Made by a program: the position numbers and the translations under genes. A stretch of 39,590 bases of DNA. It comes from Bacteroidales bacterium UBA4243 (GTDB lineage: Bacteria; Bacteroidota; Bacteroidia; Bacteroidales; F082). Positions 22,630 to 31,198 of this stretch are shown one piece after another; within the stretch, counting starts at the first letter, position 1, and every line of letters begins with the position of its first letter. The DNA lies in NCBI GenBank assembly GCA_002396205.1, contig DGXB01000054.1:26368-65957 (forward strand), read 5' to 3'. The notes beneath the pieces are model-generated. The model saw only the letters and a program-made list of their open reading frames with translations. It searched no databases and was not told where the DNA came from.

Positions 22630-24405
22630 ATGAAAAAACAGATTATACTTTCGGTTTTGCTCGCGCTCGGAATGATGTGCGGAGCACAAGCCCCTTGGGA
22701 CGGCACGGTGGCCGAAGCCTACGCTGGCGGCGACGGCACCCCCGAGAACCCCTACCAAATCGCCACGGCGGAACAATTGGCGCTGCTGGCCCAGGAGACC
22801 AACGAAACCGCCGGCGGCAACGCCAATTGCTATGTGCTGACCGCCGACCTTTGTATGAACGGCTCCAAAGGTATGCTTTGGACACCCATTGGCACCGTAT
22901 ACGCCAGCTTCGCCAATCCCGTCAATCCTCATGTGGAGCCAGCCAACCCGTTCAAAGGCATTTTTGAAGGCAACAACCACATCATCAGTGATTTGTATGC
23001 TGACAACAAAGATGCGCTGGGGCTGTTTGGGTGCACGGTGCGTGCCGTTGTACAAAACCTCCAGATTGTGGAATCAAGCATGACGCAAGGCGGATATGGG
23101 GGGATAGTGGTCGGAATGGCCGTCAACACCAGCATCAGCAACTGCGTCGTAGACGGCATTGTGGAGGCTTACGGCAATCGTGTTGGCGGCATCGTCGGGA
23201 GTTTTTCGGCGGAAGGCATCGGCAACGACACCGTTTTCATCAGAAACTGCACCAACAACGCGCTTGTCACTGCCGGAGCCTTCGACTTGGGAGGCATTGC
23301 AGGCCACACCGAGATGGAGAACGGCAATGTGCTCATCAGCCATTGCGTGAACAACGGCGAAATCGGCGACATGTGGAACACCAGCACGGCAGGCGGTATG
23401 GTCGGGCGAGGAAGTTACATCATCCGCCATTGCCACAACTACGGCAGGGTTTCGGGAAAAATCACGGCTGGCGGATTGGTCGGGCAAGGCGGCTCGTTTG
23501 GGCTGATTGAATATTGCATCAACCATCCCTCGGGCGAAGTGACAGGCGGCAGCAACGCAGGTGGCATCATCGGAACACCTATCTTCACAACCATTCGCAT
23601 GAGCGGCAACATGGCCTCAGTAAAAGGGCAAGGGACCGACATGATCCTCGTGGGCGGCATCGCAGGCAGCGACGGCTCCATCTCCAACTGCTACAACACG
23701 GGAGATTTGACAGCTTCACTGTCGGACGCCCATCCCTCTGTGGCACAAATTGGAGGCATAACCGGTTCTCCAACAAATGGATTTGTTTACAACGTCTATA
23801 ACACCGGACGCATCAACAAGATCGAACATCCCAACCTGACCAATGAGCATTATGGGCACATCATCCCCGCCATCCTCAGCGACACAGCCATCCGCAACTG
23901 CTATTACTACGGCAACGAGGACATCCCGACCTACGTCTATAACGCAAGCGGCCCGAGTTATGTTTATCTTCCCGGCTCGTGCGCCTTCAACGAAGGCTCC
24001 AACGCGACCACTTGGACGCTCGACGAGGCGCAATACGGCACCACCGACCTGCTTGAGGCATTGAATGCAGGCGCAATGGGCGAATGCACCTGGATTGAGG
24101 ACACGGAAGGCATCAATCGCGGCTTCCCCGTGATTGGGGAGATGGATTTGACGCAGGTGAAGGAACAACCTGCAGCGAACCGTTACAGCGTCTATCCCAA
24201 TCCTGCCGACAACGTATTGTTTGTACAGACGGTGTGCACACCGTCTCTACATGCCAACACCTACCGAATCACCAATCTGATGGGACAGGTGTTGCAATCA
24301 GGCCAAATCGTGTCAGATGTCCAGCAAATCGATGTTTCGGCTCTGCCTTCTGGGATGTATTTCCTCACCATTGACGGGGAGACGGCGAAAATTGTAGTGG
24401 AATAA
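22630..24405 (+). CDS. T9SS-secreted GLUG-repeat surface protein
   Basis: A 591-aa exported protein. The start is the ATG at 22630 (MKKQIILSVLLALGMMCGAQ signal peptide), after the promoter; the frame is open 27 codons upstream. The body is a right-handed beta-helix of GLUG type with repeats such as NRVGGIVGSFSA, DLGGIAGHTEM, AGGMVGRGSYI, TAGGLVGQGGS, NAGGIIGTP and VGGIAGSDGSI, each preceded by a C.N.G/NNG turn. The last 75 residues form a T9SS type-A sorting domain: YSVYPNPADNVLFVQ, YRITNLMGQVLQSGQI, QIDVSALPSGMYFLTIDGET. A 28-bp palindrome is inserted in that domain (VQTVCTPSLHAN). It was probably an adhesin or carbohydrate-binding surface protein; ligand unknown. Confidence 0.88.
   Translation: MKKQIILSVLLALGMMCGAQAPWDGTVAEAYAGGDGTPENPYQIATAEQLALLAQETNETAGGNANCYVLTADLCMNGSKGMLWTPIGTVYASFANPVNPHVEPANPFKGIFEGNNHIISDLYADNKDALGLFGCTVRAVVQNLQIVESSMTQGGYGGIVVGMAVNTSISNCVVDGIVEAYGNRVGGIVGSFSAEGIGNDTVFIRNCTNNALVTAGAFDLGGIAGHTEMENGNVLISHCVNNGEIGDMWNTSTAGGMVGRGSYIIRHCHNYGRVSGKITAGGLVGQGGSFGLIEYCINHPSGEVTGGSNAGGIIGTPIFTTIRMSGNMASVKGQGTDMILVGGIAGSDGSISNCYNTGDLTASLSDAHPSVAQIGGITGSPTNGFVYNVYNTGRINKIEHPNLTNEHYGHIIPAILSDTAIRNCYYYGNEDIPTYVYNASGPSYVYLPGSCAFNEGSNATTWTLDEAQYGTTDLLEALNAGAMGECTWIEDTEGINRGFPVIGEMDLTQVKEQPAANRYSVYPNPADNVLFVQTVCTPSLHANTYRITNLMGQVLQSGQIVSDVQQIDVSALPSGMYFLTIDGETAKIVVE
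24223..24250. repeat. 28-bp palindrome, family A, in frame in the T9SS domain
   Basis: Arms GTACAGACG and CGTCTCTAC with the centre GTGTGCACAC. Read in the same frame as the copy at 18985 (GTA as a codon). Confidence 0.9.
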
Positions 24406-24434
24406 GGGAACAAGATTTTCATTATCTTTGCCCC

Positions 24435-26171
24435 ATGAAACACATTGTCAAAACATTAGGCATTATTATGGCATTGCTGGCTTTGAAGGCTTGCCAGCAG
24501 CGCAAGGCCTTGCCATCGCCTCAGGAAGAGGTGCTTTACGATGTCGAGTGTTTTTATGCCCGCCATCCTGACAGCGCATTGCAAATCCTTGACACATTGC
24601 ACATTGAGGCACTCTCGCAAAAAGAGCGGGCGCATTATTGCCTGCTGAAGGCCCAAGCCCTCAGCCTGATTGACTTCACCGACACGGAAGCCGACTCGCT
24701 GCTGCAAGTGGCCGAGGATTATTTTTCGAGCCACGACGAGAAATACTTCGAAGCGCTGACCTACTACGCCCGAAGCCGCATTGCCCTCCTCAACGGCAGC
24801 GACGAAAAGACCGTTACTGAACTGGCGCTGCGCACTTTGCACTGCATCGAGGCCTGCCAGCACGTCGACGAGCAGCTGCTGCGATGCTCCGACGATGACG
24901 AGCAAACCATCATCGGAACTTTCAGGAGCCAAATCCAGATGAGACTCAGTGCCTTCTATTCCTCGACAGGCTTCGTGGAAGAATCCATCCATTACGCCAA
25001 ACTCGCCGATCAATTCTATGCCGAACACGACGCAACGAGACAACGCATCAAGCCCTCGTTCATTCTGGGTAACAACTACTTGGAGCTTGAAGAATACGAC
25101 TCGTGCATGATGTACATCGAAAACGGACGTCGTTTTGCCGAGGCCTCACACGACACCGTGGAAGGGGCTTATTATTATGTACTTGCCAACCTGTATTACA
25201 TGACCCAATTCGATTACGGGAAATACGATTCCGAAACGGAACGGCTGCAACTGCTTCATCAAGCCGTGGCCATGAGCCGAAAAGGTCTGCAAACACTGGG
25301 GAAGAAAGATACCCATTCAGCATTGGCGTACAAATCGCTGCTCAACCACAGCCTTTGCAGCGGCTACTACGAACTGCAACAATACGACTCGGCCATCTAT
25401 TTCGGCCATCAGACCGAAGCCTTGCTGGGCCACGACCTGGTAGAGACCGAGACCTACAAATACCTGTTGCTATCCTATTTGGCGCAAGGCGATGTGGAAA
25501 ACGCGCAACGCTACGCCGACCTCTATTTTGAGAACGCCGAGGAGTTTGACTTTGTGGGGAAGGAAGTCGCCGAAGTGAATGACGAATACGAGAAAAACCT
25601 TGCCCTGCAACGCCTTCACGACGAGCAACAGATGAAAAGGATGCGGCTCTACCTGCTCATTTCCGCTTTGATGTTGGCGCTGCTGGCAGTGGTTTTCGTC
25701 TCCTATCGCCACCGCAAGGAAAAACAGATAGAAACCCTGCGGCTGCAAGAGGAAAAGCTGCGGCTGCAAAAAGACTACGACGCCAAGGAGCGCCTTTCGA
25801 GCGAGGCTTTGAAGACGCGAATGCAAAACATCTACAAGGAACAAAACGACAACCTCTATCTGCGACTGATCAACGAGTTTAACGCGGTCTATCCCAATGC
25901 TTTGGCAGAGCTGAAAAACAAGCATCCCGAACTGACCGAGACCGAGCAGGCCATTTGTTTGCTGTCGTTTTTCTCGTTCCGCGTGAAAGAAATCGCCTAC
26001 ATCCTCGACCTGAAGGAAAACACGGTCAGCAAGAGCCGGCTCAGCATCAAGAAAAAGACTGGATTGGAGAACCCTGCCGAGGTGGTGCGGCCTTTCATTG
26101 GCTGGCCACGCGCATCAGGCAATTCCTGCAATCAAATTCGAGGCGGAAAGTATTCGCGCCGTTGCGGATAA
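24435..26171 (+). CDS. Membrane-anchored TPR protein with C-terminal helix-turn-helix (regulator 2)
   Basis: A 578-aa paralogue of the protein at 20217 with the same plan: lipoprotein-like signal (MKHIVKTLGIIMALLALKAC), helical TPR-like region (about 30-395, starting with HPDSALQILDTLHIEALSQK), a membrane segment (about 405-425, LYLLISALMLALLAVVFVSY), a long basic/acidic coiled coil (about 430-480) and a C-terminal helix-turn-helix domain (about 500-548, TETEQAICLLSFFSFRVKEI, then ILDLKENTVSKSRLSIKKKT). The true family end is probably near VVRPFIG (about residue 556). The last 22 codons (WPRASGNSC...) run into the 3' end of the U32 gene on the other strand, so the original stop seems to be lost. 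Confidence 0.8.
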   Translation: MKHIVKTLGIIMALLALKACQQRKALPSPQEEVLYDVECFYARHPDSALQILDTLHIEALSQKERAHYCLLKAQALSLIDFTDTEADSLLQVAEDYFSSHDEKYFEALTYYARSRIALLNGSDEKTVTELALRTLHCIEACQHVDEQLLRCSDDDEQTIIGTFRSQIQMRLSAFYSSTGFVEESIHYAKLADQFYAEHDATRQRIKPSFILGNNYLELEEYDSCMMYIENGRRFAEASHDTVEGAYYYVLANLYYMTQFDYGKYDSETERLQLLHQAVAMSRKGLQTLGKKDTHSALAYKSLLNHSLCSGYYELQQYDSAIYFGHQTEALLGHDLVETETYKYLLLSYLAQGDVENAQRYADLYFENAEEFDFVGKEVAEVNDEYEKNLALQRLHDEQQMKRMRLYLLISALMLALLAVVFVSYRHRKEKQIETLRLQEEKLRLQKDYDAKERLSSEALKTRMQNIYKEQNDNLYLRLINEFNAVYPNALAELKNKHPELTETEQAICLLSFFSFRVKEIAYILDLKENTVSKSRLSIKKKTGLENPAEVVRPFIGWPRASGNSCNQIRGGKYSRRCG

Positions 26172-27894
26172 ACAAGGGCGTGGCCTTCTGGCCTGTTTCC
26201 TTGCTGCATAGGCCGTTGGCATAGCGGATGCAATGGTGGCTGGTCATTAGTGCCTCAGGGATTTCGTCGGGATCAATGGAAGAGACGTTGCGCGCAATGT
26301 CTGTACAACGGGTGTCACGGTTATTCCGATGGTTTTCAACCAATTCATCCGTCAGTTTCGTCACCAATTCGCGTTTCATCTCGCCGATGACCGAGGCAGG
26401 AATGAGGCGCGGTTCTTTAAATTTCAATTCCAAATTGACGGGATTGAAAGGCGTGTCGCCCCATTGCAGGGCCTTCTTGCGGATGTTTTCGGTGGCCTTT
26501 TCGGGGTTGTTGGCGGTGATTTTGTCGCATTGTACGCTGGTAGAGACGTGGTGCGCCGCGTCTCTACAGTAAGCCATCAATTCATATCCTGTCTTCGTTT
26601 CGGCCAATGCCAAATCAATGTCGATTTTGCGGTTACCCGTCGAGGAATCCACCTGTTTTTGCCATTCGAGGTCTAGGTTGCGGTAGATTTTTGCGCCACG
26701 ATAGGCACCGTGGGGACGGTTTGTAGAGACGGTGACCATGCCATTGTCGACAACTGCGTCCTCGCAGTTGCCAGTTCTTTTGCCGATTGCGGGGACGCAG
26801 TCGGCGACACGGACCACATCGGCACGCAGTCCCACCAATTCGTTGTCAAGGTTCAGGAAACAAAGGCCGTCGCCGTTGTGCAACACCTTGTCGGTCTCGA
26901 TTTCCATGCGGAGCGGATTGCACCACACGACCTCGCCAACGTATTCACCCATCGATTTGGGCGTGAACGGCGCATCGATGTCCTTTTGCCGCCCGTTGAA
27001 GAAGAAATCGGTGAAGCCACGGTTGAAGGATTTTTCAGGATTGACTTCGAAATTGTAGGCACAATGCCCCTGCGAGGCTTGTTCATATTCGGGACGACGG
27101 GCAAAGATTTCGTCCAATTTCTGTCGATAGAATGCCGTCACATTCTTCACATAATCAGCCTCTTTCATTCGGCCCTCGATCTTGAAACTCGTGATGCCCG
27201 CATCCATCAGTTCCTCAAGGTGGGCGCTGTTGTTCAAGTCCTTGAGGCAAAGCAGATGCCGGTTTTTGGCTAGCACTTTTCCGTTCTCATCGAGCAAGTC
27301 CCAAGGCAGGCGGCAAGGCTGGGCACAAGCGCCACGGTTGGCGCTGCGATGGCCGATGTGCTGGCTCAGGTAGCACCGTCCGCTGTGGCTGACGCAGAGC
27401 GAGCCGTGGACGAAAAACTCAAGAGGAACGGTAGTTTGTCGGCGAATCTCGCGAATTTCGCGAATGGAAAGCTCGCGGCCCAAGACCACCTGGCTGAACC
27501 CAAGGGCTTCGAGTTCCTGCACCCGCTCGACGGTAAGGTTGTCGCACTGCGTACTGGCATGGAGCGGGATGGGCGGCAGGTCGAGTTGGAGCAGCTGCAT
27601 GTCCTGCACGATGAGCGCATCCACGCCCGCGTTCCAGCAGTCGTAGGCCATCTTTCTGGCGCGTTCCAATTCGTTGTCGTAGAGCAAAGTATTGAGCGTA
27701 ACATACACCTTGGCGTCATATAAGGCCGCGTGGCGGCACAAACGCTCGATGTCTTCAATCGTGTTGGATGCCTTTTCGCGGGCACCAAAGTCGGGGCCTC
27801 CGATATAGACGGCATCGGCGCCATGGTTGATGGCCGCCATGCCCACCTCGCAGTCCTTGGCAGGCGCGAGCAGTTCGATTTTCGTCGTTTCCAT
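26095..27894 (-). CDS. Peptidase U32 family protein carrying several in-frame palindromes
   Basis: A 599-aa U32 protein with C-terminal DUF3656-like extension. U32 members such as TrhP and RlhA take part in RNA hydroxylation; others are called collagenases. Seen: IELLAPAKDCEVGMAAINHG and DAVYIGGPDFGAR at the N-terminus, the core EFFVHGSLCVSHSGRCYLSQ then HIGHRSANRGACAQPCR, ITSFKIEGRMKEADYV, and a C-terminal Cys cluster (HHCIRYANGLC ... DCRNCLM). Three full palindromic elements and one half element lie in the C-terminal half (residues about 362-383, 388-398, 443-452, 530-538), all without stops. The 3' end overlaps regulator 2 by 77 bp. The start is the first ATG; a -7 box is only 5 bp upstream. 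Confidence 0.87.
   Translation of the reverse strand: METTKIELLAPAKDCEVGMAAINHGADAVYIGGPDFGAREKASNTIEDIERLCRHAALYDAKVYVTLNTLLYDNELERARKMAYDCWNAGVDALIVQDMQLLQLDLPPIPLHASTQCDNLTVERVQELEALGFSQVVLGRELSIREIREIRRQTTVPLEFFVHGSLCVSHSGRCYLSQHIGHRSANRGACAQPCRLPWDLLDENGKVLAKNRHLLCLKDLNNSAHLEELMDAGITSFKIEGRMKEADYVKNVTAFYRQKLDEIFARRPEYEQASQGHCAYNFEVNPEKSFNRGFTDFFFNGRQKDIDAPFTPKSMGEYVGEVVWCNPLRMEIETDKVLHNGDGLCFLNLDNELVGLRADVVRVADCVPAIGKRTGNCEDAVVDNGMVTVSTNRPHGAYRGAKIYRNLDLEWQKQVDSSTGNRKIDIDLALAETKTGYELMAYCRDAAHHVSTSVQCDKITANNPEKATENIRKKALQWGDTPFNPVNLELKFKEPRLIPASVIGEMKRELVTKLTDELVENHRNNRDTRCTDIARNVSSIDPDEIPEALMTSHHCIRYANGLCSKETGQKATPLFIRNGANTFRLEFDCRNCLMRVASQ
26279..26306. repeat. 28-bp palindrome, family A (degenerate), in the U32 gene
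   Basis: Arms GAAGAGACG and TGTCTGTAC with the centre TTGCGCGCAA. Encodes CTDIARNVS on the minus strand. Confidence 0.75.
26540..26567. repeat. 28-bp palindrome, family A, in the U32 gene
   Basis: Arms GTAGAGACG and CGTCTCTAC with the centre TGGTGCGCCG. Encodes CRDAAHHVST on the minus strand. A half copy (TGTAGAGACGGTGACC) lies at about 26722-26737. Confidence 0.88.
26745..26809. repeat. Element C in frame in the U32 gene
   Basis: Outer arms TGTCGACAACTGCGTC and GACGCAGTCGGCGACA, with an inner AACTGCG-TCCT-CGCAGTT hairpin. Homologous along its length to 2351-2417 in queG. Encodes about residues 362-383 (VADCVPAIGKRTGNCEDAV). Confidence 0.85.
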
Positions 27895-27898
27895 GCCG

Positions 27899-27906
27899 CA
27901 AAATTA
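27899..27906 (-). promoter_or_regulatory. -7 box TAATTTTG close to the U32 start
   Basis: On the minus strand TAATTTTG lies 5 bp before the ATG at 27894. Transcription would begin at or beside the start codon, implying a leaderless or near-leaderless mRNA, or a start codon further in. Confidence 0.4.
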
Positions 27907-27937
27907 CGCTTTTTCCGAACGATAACAATTAATTTCG

Positions 27938-27945
27938 TATTTTTG
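27938..27945 (+). promoter_or_regulatory. -7 box TATTTTTG for the acetylation operon
   Basis: Matches TAnnTTTG, 23 bp before the ATG at 27969. It is the only promoter-like box I see for the whole operon to the end of the window. Confidence 0.55.
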
Positions 27946-27968
27946 CAGTTTGTATTCGACCTAAAGGG

Positions 27969-29582
27969 ATGAAAAAACATTTCTATGCCATATTATGCGG
28001 CATTTTAGCGGTGGTCCTCTTCGCTTCATTGATACAGAAGGCCACCCATCTTTTCAGTTTCCCCAAGCTGAAAGGCGTTGAAGTGCCCGCCCCCATGCCC
28101 TCCCTGTCGCTCAAAAGCTATACCGATGGGAGCTTCCAAAGCGGCACCGAGGCCTACTTGAAGCAGCATTTTGGCTTTCGCGAGCCGTTGCTCAGGTGCT
28201 ACAACCAATACCTTTGGGACTTCTACGGCAAGACCTACGTCACGCGGGGCATCCTCATCGTAGGCAAAGACGGTTGGCTTTACGAGCCTTGGGCCGTCGA
28301 CGACTATTACCAGACCCATTTCCACAAACACGCCCAAAACGCCGACCTGATGAAACAGCAGTTGGCCAAGGAAGCCAAGCGCGTCAATCAGTTGCAGCAT
28401 ATCCTTGAGCCTTATGGCTGCCATTTGTTTGCCTGCATCGTGCCATCGAAAGACCTGATTTGCCCCGAGCACCTCCCCGACAAGCCCGTTACGAATTACC
28501 AAGACACGACGCGGATGTCGGCACGCTTTTTCCTTGAAGAAGAATACACACGGCTGGGTGTCAACCATCTCAATCTGGAACATTATTTCCTTCGGATAAA
28601 AGACACCATCGACTACATGCCATTCCCAAAAACGGGAACACACTGGTCGAAATACGCCGCCCTCCATGCCGCCGACACGCTCGTCCGCTACATGGAACAC
28701 CTCGGTGGCATCAACATGCAGAACGTGATCGTCGGGCCGAGGACACTCACTGACGTGCAAGAGCCTGACAACGACCTCGAAAGCCTGCTCAACCTCATCA
28801 GGCCGTTGCCCAACTTCAAGTATTACTATGCATCGGCAACCACCGACAACGACTCAACCGCCGACCGGCCACGACTGCTCACCGTTGGCGACTCGTTTTG
28901 GTGGAACATCGCCAACCAGGTCCCCTTGAACAACATCTTTTCCTCCTATCCCTATTGGTATTACAACAGCACAATCTATTACGACAAGGCCAACCATTCG
29001 GTGAAAGACGTCGACTTGGTGCACGAGCTGCTCACCTCCGACTTCGTCAACCTGTTCTACAGCACGACGCAACTCTACAAGATGAACAACGGCTTCACGA
29101 AGAAAGCCCTGATGGCGCTTTGCTACGACCCCGAAGAAATCGACGCCGCCTTTGGCCGCATCGAGAAAGGCATCCGCGCCGACTCGGCCTGGTTGGGCAA
29201 ATTGGAAGAACGAGCCAAGAATGAAGGCAAGGAATTGGACGCCGTCGTACACGGCACGGCGCAATGGCTCATCGACACCTATCCGGAGAACTACTTCCCC
29301 GCGCTGAACGACAGCATACCCACAAAACGCTCGAAACTCGCGCAGTCCTATCTCGACATGGACTCGACCGCCTTTGTCGAAATGGAGGTGCAAAAGATCA
29401 TCAGGGAAATAAAGGGCAACCCGTCGCAAATGGCCTCCGTGAAAGAGAAAGCGGAAAAGAACAACAAGACCCTCGAACAAGCCATCCGCGACGACGCCGT
29501 TTGGATCGTGAAACGCCGGTTAGAACGTGGCGACTTGCAAATCCCCAACAAAGACCGATCCCATAAACCGAAGCAGCAATGA
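27969..29582 (+). CDS. AlgJ/AlgX-like SGNH acetyltransferase, paralogue 1
   Basis: A 537-aa periplasmic protein held by an N-terminal signal anchor (about 5-24). It is predicted to pass acetyl groups from the MBOAT partner to an extracellular glycan. The SGNH-like domain shows HFGFREPLLRCYNQYLWDFY, the family block IVGKDGWLYEP, VPSKDLICPEHLP, HW in KTGTHWSKYAAL (His at residue 225) and VGDSFWW (Ser at residue 309). The Asp expected two residues before the His in AlgX is Gly here. After residue 394 come two copies of a helical module (about 394-440 and 469-523) ending in TAQWLI and DAVWIV. The ATGA overlap with the next gene shows coupling. Confidence 0.85.
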   Translation: MKKHFYAILCGILAVVLFASLIQKATHLFSFPKLKGVEVPAPMPSLSLKSYTDGSFQSGTEAYLKQHFGFREPLLRCYNQYLWDFYGKTYVTRGILIVGKDGWLYEPWAVDDYYQTHFHKHAQNADLMKQQLAKEAKRVNQLQHILEPYGCHLFACIVPSKDLICPEHLPDKPVTNYQDTTRMSARFFLEEEYTRLGVNHLNLEHYFLRIKDTIDYMPFPKTGTHWSKYAALHAADTLVRYMEHLGGINMQNVIVGPRTLTDVQEPDNDLESLLNLIRPLPNFKYYYASATTDNDSTADRPRLLTVGDSFWWNIANQVPLNNIFSSYPYWYYNSTIYYDKANHSVKDVDLVHELLTSDFVNLFYSTTQLYKMNNGFTKKALMALCYDPEEIDAAFGRIEKGIRADSAWLGKLEERAKNEGKELDAVVHGTAQWLIDTYPENYFPALNDSIPTKRSKLAQSYLDMDSTAFVEMEVQKIIREIKGNPSQMASVKEKAEKNNKTLEQAIRDDAVWIVKRRLERGDLQIPNKDRSHKPKQQ

Positions 29583-31198
29583 GAACCACGACAAAGACCA
29601 TACTGTTTGCGCTGACCGCCGTGCTGCTTTTCGCCTCGATGCTGCAAAAGCAATTCACCCTCTTCAGCTTCGAAGACCTTAAGGGAGTCGTGGTGGAACA
29701 ACCCATGCCCGAATTGAGTTTCAAGAGCTTGCAGGACGGCAGCTACCAACAACTGACGGAGCAACATCTGAAGCAGAGCTTCGGCTTCAGGCAGCCCATG
29801 ATCAGGCTCTACAACCAATATCTTTGGGACTTTTACAAGGACACTCCCGTAGCCGAGGAACAAGTCCTGTTCGGCAAAGACGGCTGGCTCTACCAACCCA
29901 GCACTGTGGCCGACTACTACCAGACCCGCTTCCGCTACTACGCCAGCGACTCGGCCCAGATGGCCACGATGCTTTCGGAAGAGGCCCAGCGGCTGCTTCG
30001 TCTCCAGCAAATCCTTGAAGAGCAAGGAACCCACCTGTTCGTGTGCATGGCACCCGGCAAAGACCTGATTTGTCCGGAGCATCTGCCCGACAACCCCGAC
30101 ACCTCGTATCGAGGCGAGCCGGCCCTGTCGCCACGCTTCTTCAACGAAGCGGAGTTCACCAAGATAGGCGTCAACCACCTGAACCTTGAACGCTTCTTCC
30201 TCCAGATGAAAGACACCGCCGATTTTGCGCTGTTTCCGCAAACCGGCATCCACTGGTCGAAATATGCCGCCCTCCATGCCGCCGACACGCTGATTCGCTA
30301 CATGGAACATCTGGGCCACATCAACATGAAGAACATCGTCATCGGGCCAAGGGTTCTCGACAATGCCAGAGGGTCAGACGACGATTTGGAACAGCTGCTC
30401 AACCTGTTGCGCCCCATGCCCAAGCCAAAGTATCATTACGCCAAAGCCACCACCGATGGCGACACAACGGCTGAAAAGCCGAAAATCATCATCATTGGCG
30501 ACTCCTTCTGGTGGACCATCGCCGACCAAATCCCTTTGGACGAATTGTTTGCCCAGTCGCCTTATTGGTACTACAACAACACCATCCATTACGACAAGCT
30601 GCACCACTCGGTGAGCGAAATCGACATGGCCGACGAGTTGCGGTCGTCGGATTTCGTCGTCCTGCTGTATAGCGCCACCACACAATATCGCATGAACGAC
30701 AACTTCTCGCAGCAAGCCTTGGAAGCCTTCGGGGTGGAAGAGGTCGCGCTCGACTCGATGGACTTCGTCGAACGCGAGATACAACGCACCATCCGCAACC
30801 TGTTAGCCTCGCCCAACTCGATGAAATCCATCCGCGAGAAAGCCATCAAGTACAACAAGACCATCGAACAAGCCGTGCACGACGACGCCCGATGGATCGT
30901 GAACAACAAAATCAAGAACGGCAAGCTGAAATGGGAGGGAAAGACCGCCGACACCATCATCCTCGACTCGACCGCCTTCGTAGAACGCGAGATACAGCGC
31001 ACCATGAAACGCATCTCGACCGACCCCAAGTTGCGGGCATCGGTGGTCGAGAAAGCCGAGAAACACAACAAGACCTACGAACAAGCCCTCCACGACGACG
31101 CCGTTTGGGTGGTCAAACGAAAAATCGAAAAGGGCACCTTGATAGTGCCATCAACAAAAGACACCAACACGAAAACAGAACACCATGGTATTCAGTAG
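29579..31198 (+). CDS. AlgJ/AlgX-like SGNH acetyltransferase, paralogue 2
   Basis: A 539-aa close paralogue of the preceding gene, with key residues at identical positions: signal anchor (about 5-22), LFGKDGWLYQP, APGKDLICPEHLP, QTGIHWSKYAALHAADTL (His 225, preceded by Gly-Ile rather than Asp-x) and IGDSFWW (Ser 309). Two nearly identical C-terminal modules follow (about 395-450 and 466-520). Both open with FVEREIQRT and close with HDDA.W.V, a recent internal duplication by its look. The gene overlaps the MBOAT gene by 14 nt: its TAG lies within the MBOAT start segment. Same predicted periplasmic acetyl-transfer role. Confidence 0.85.
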   Translation: MRTTTKTILFALTAVLLFASMLQKQFTLFSFEDLKGVVVEQPMPELSFKSLQDGSYQQLTEQHLKQSFGFRQPMIRLYNQYLWDFYKDTPVAEEQVLFGKDGWLYQPSTVADYYQTRFRYYASDSAQMATMLSEEAQRLLRLQQILEEQGTHLFVCMAPGKDLICPEHLPDNPDTSYRGEPALSPRFFNEAEFTKIGVNHLNLERFFLQMKDTADFALFPQTGIHWSKYAALHAADTLIRYMEHLGHINMKNIVIGPRVLDNARGSDDDLEQLLNLLRPMPKPKYHYAKATTDGDTTAEKPKIIIIGDSFWWTIADQIPLDELFAQSPYWYYNNTIHYDKLHHSVSEIDMADELRSSDFVVLLYSATTQYRMNDNFSQQALEAFGVEEVALDSMDFVEREIQRTIRNLLASPNSMKSIREKAIKYNKTIEQAVHDDARWIVNNKIKNGKLKWEGKTADTIILDSTAFVEREIQRTMKRISTDPKLRASVVEKAEKHNKTYEQALHDDAVWVVKRKIEKGTLIVPSTKDTNTKTEHHGIQ

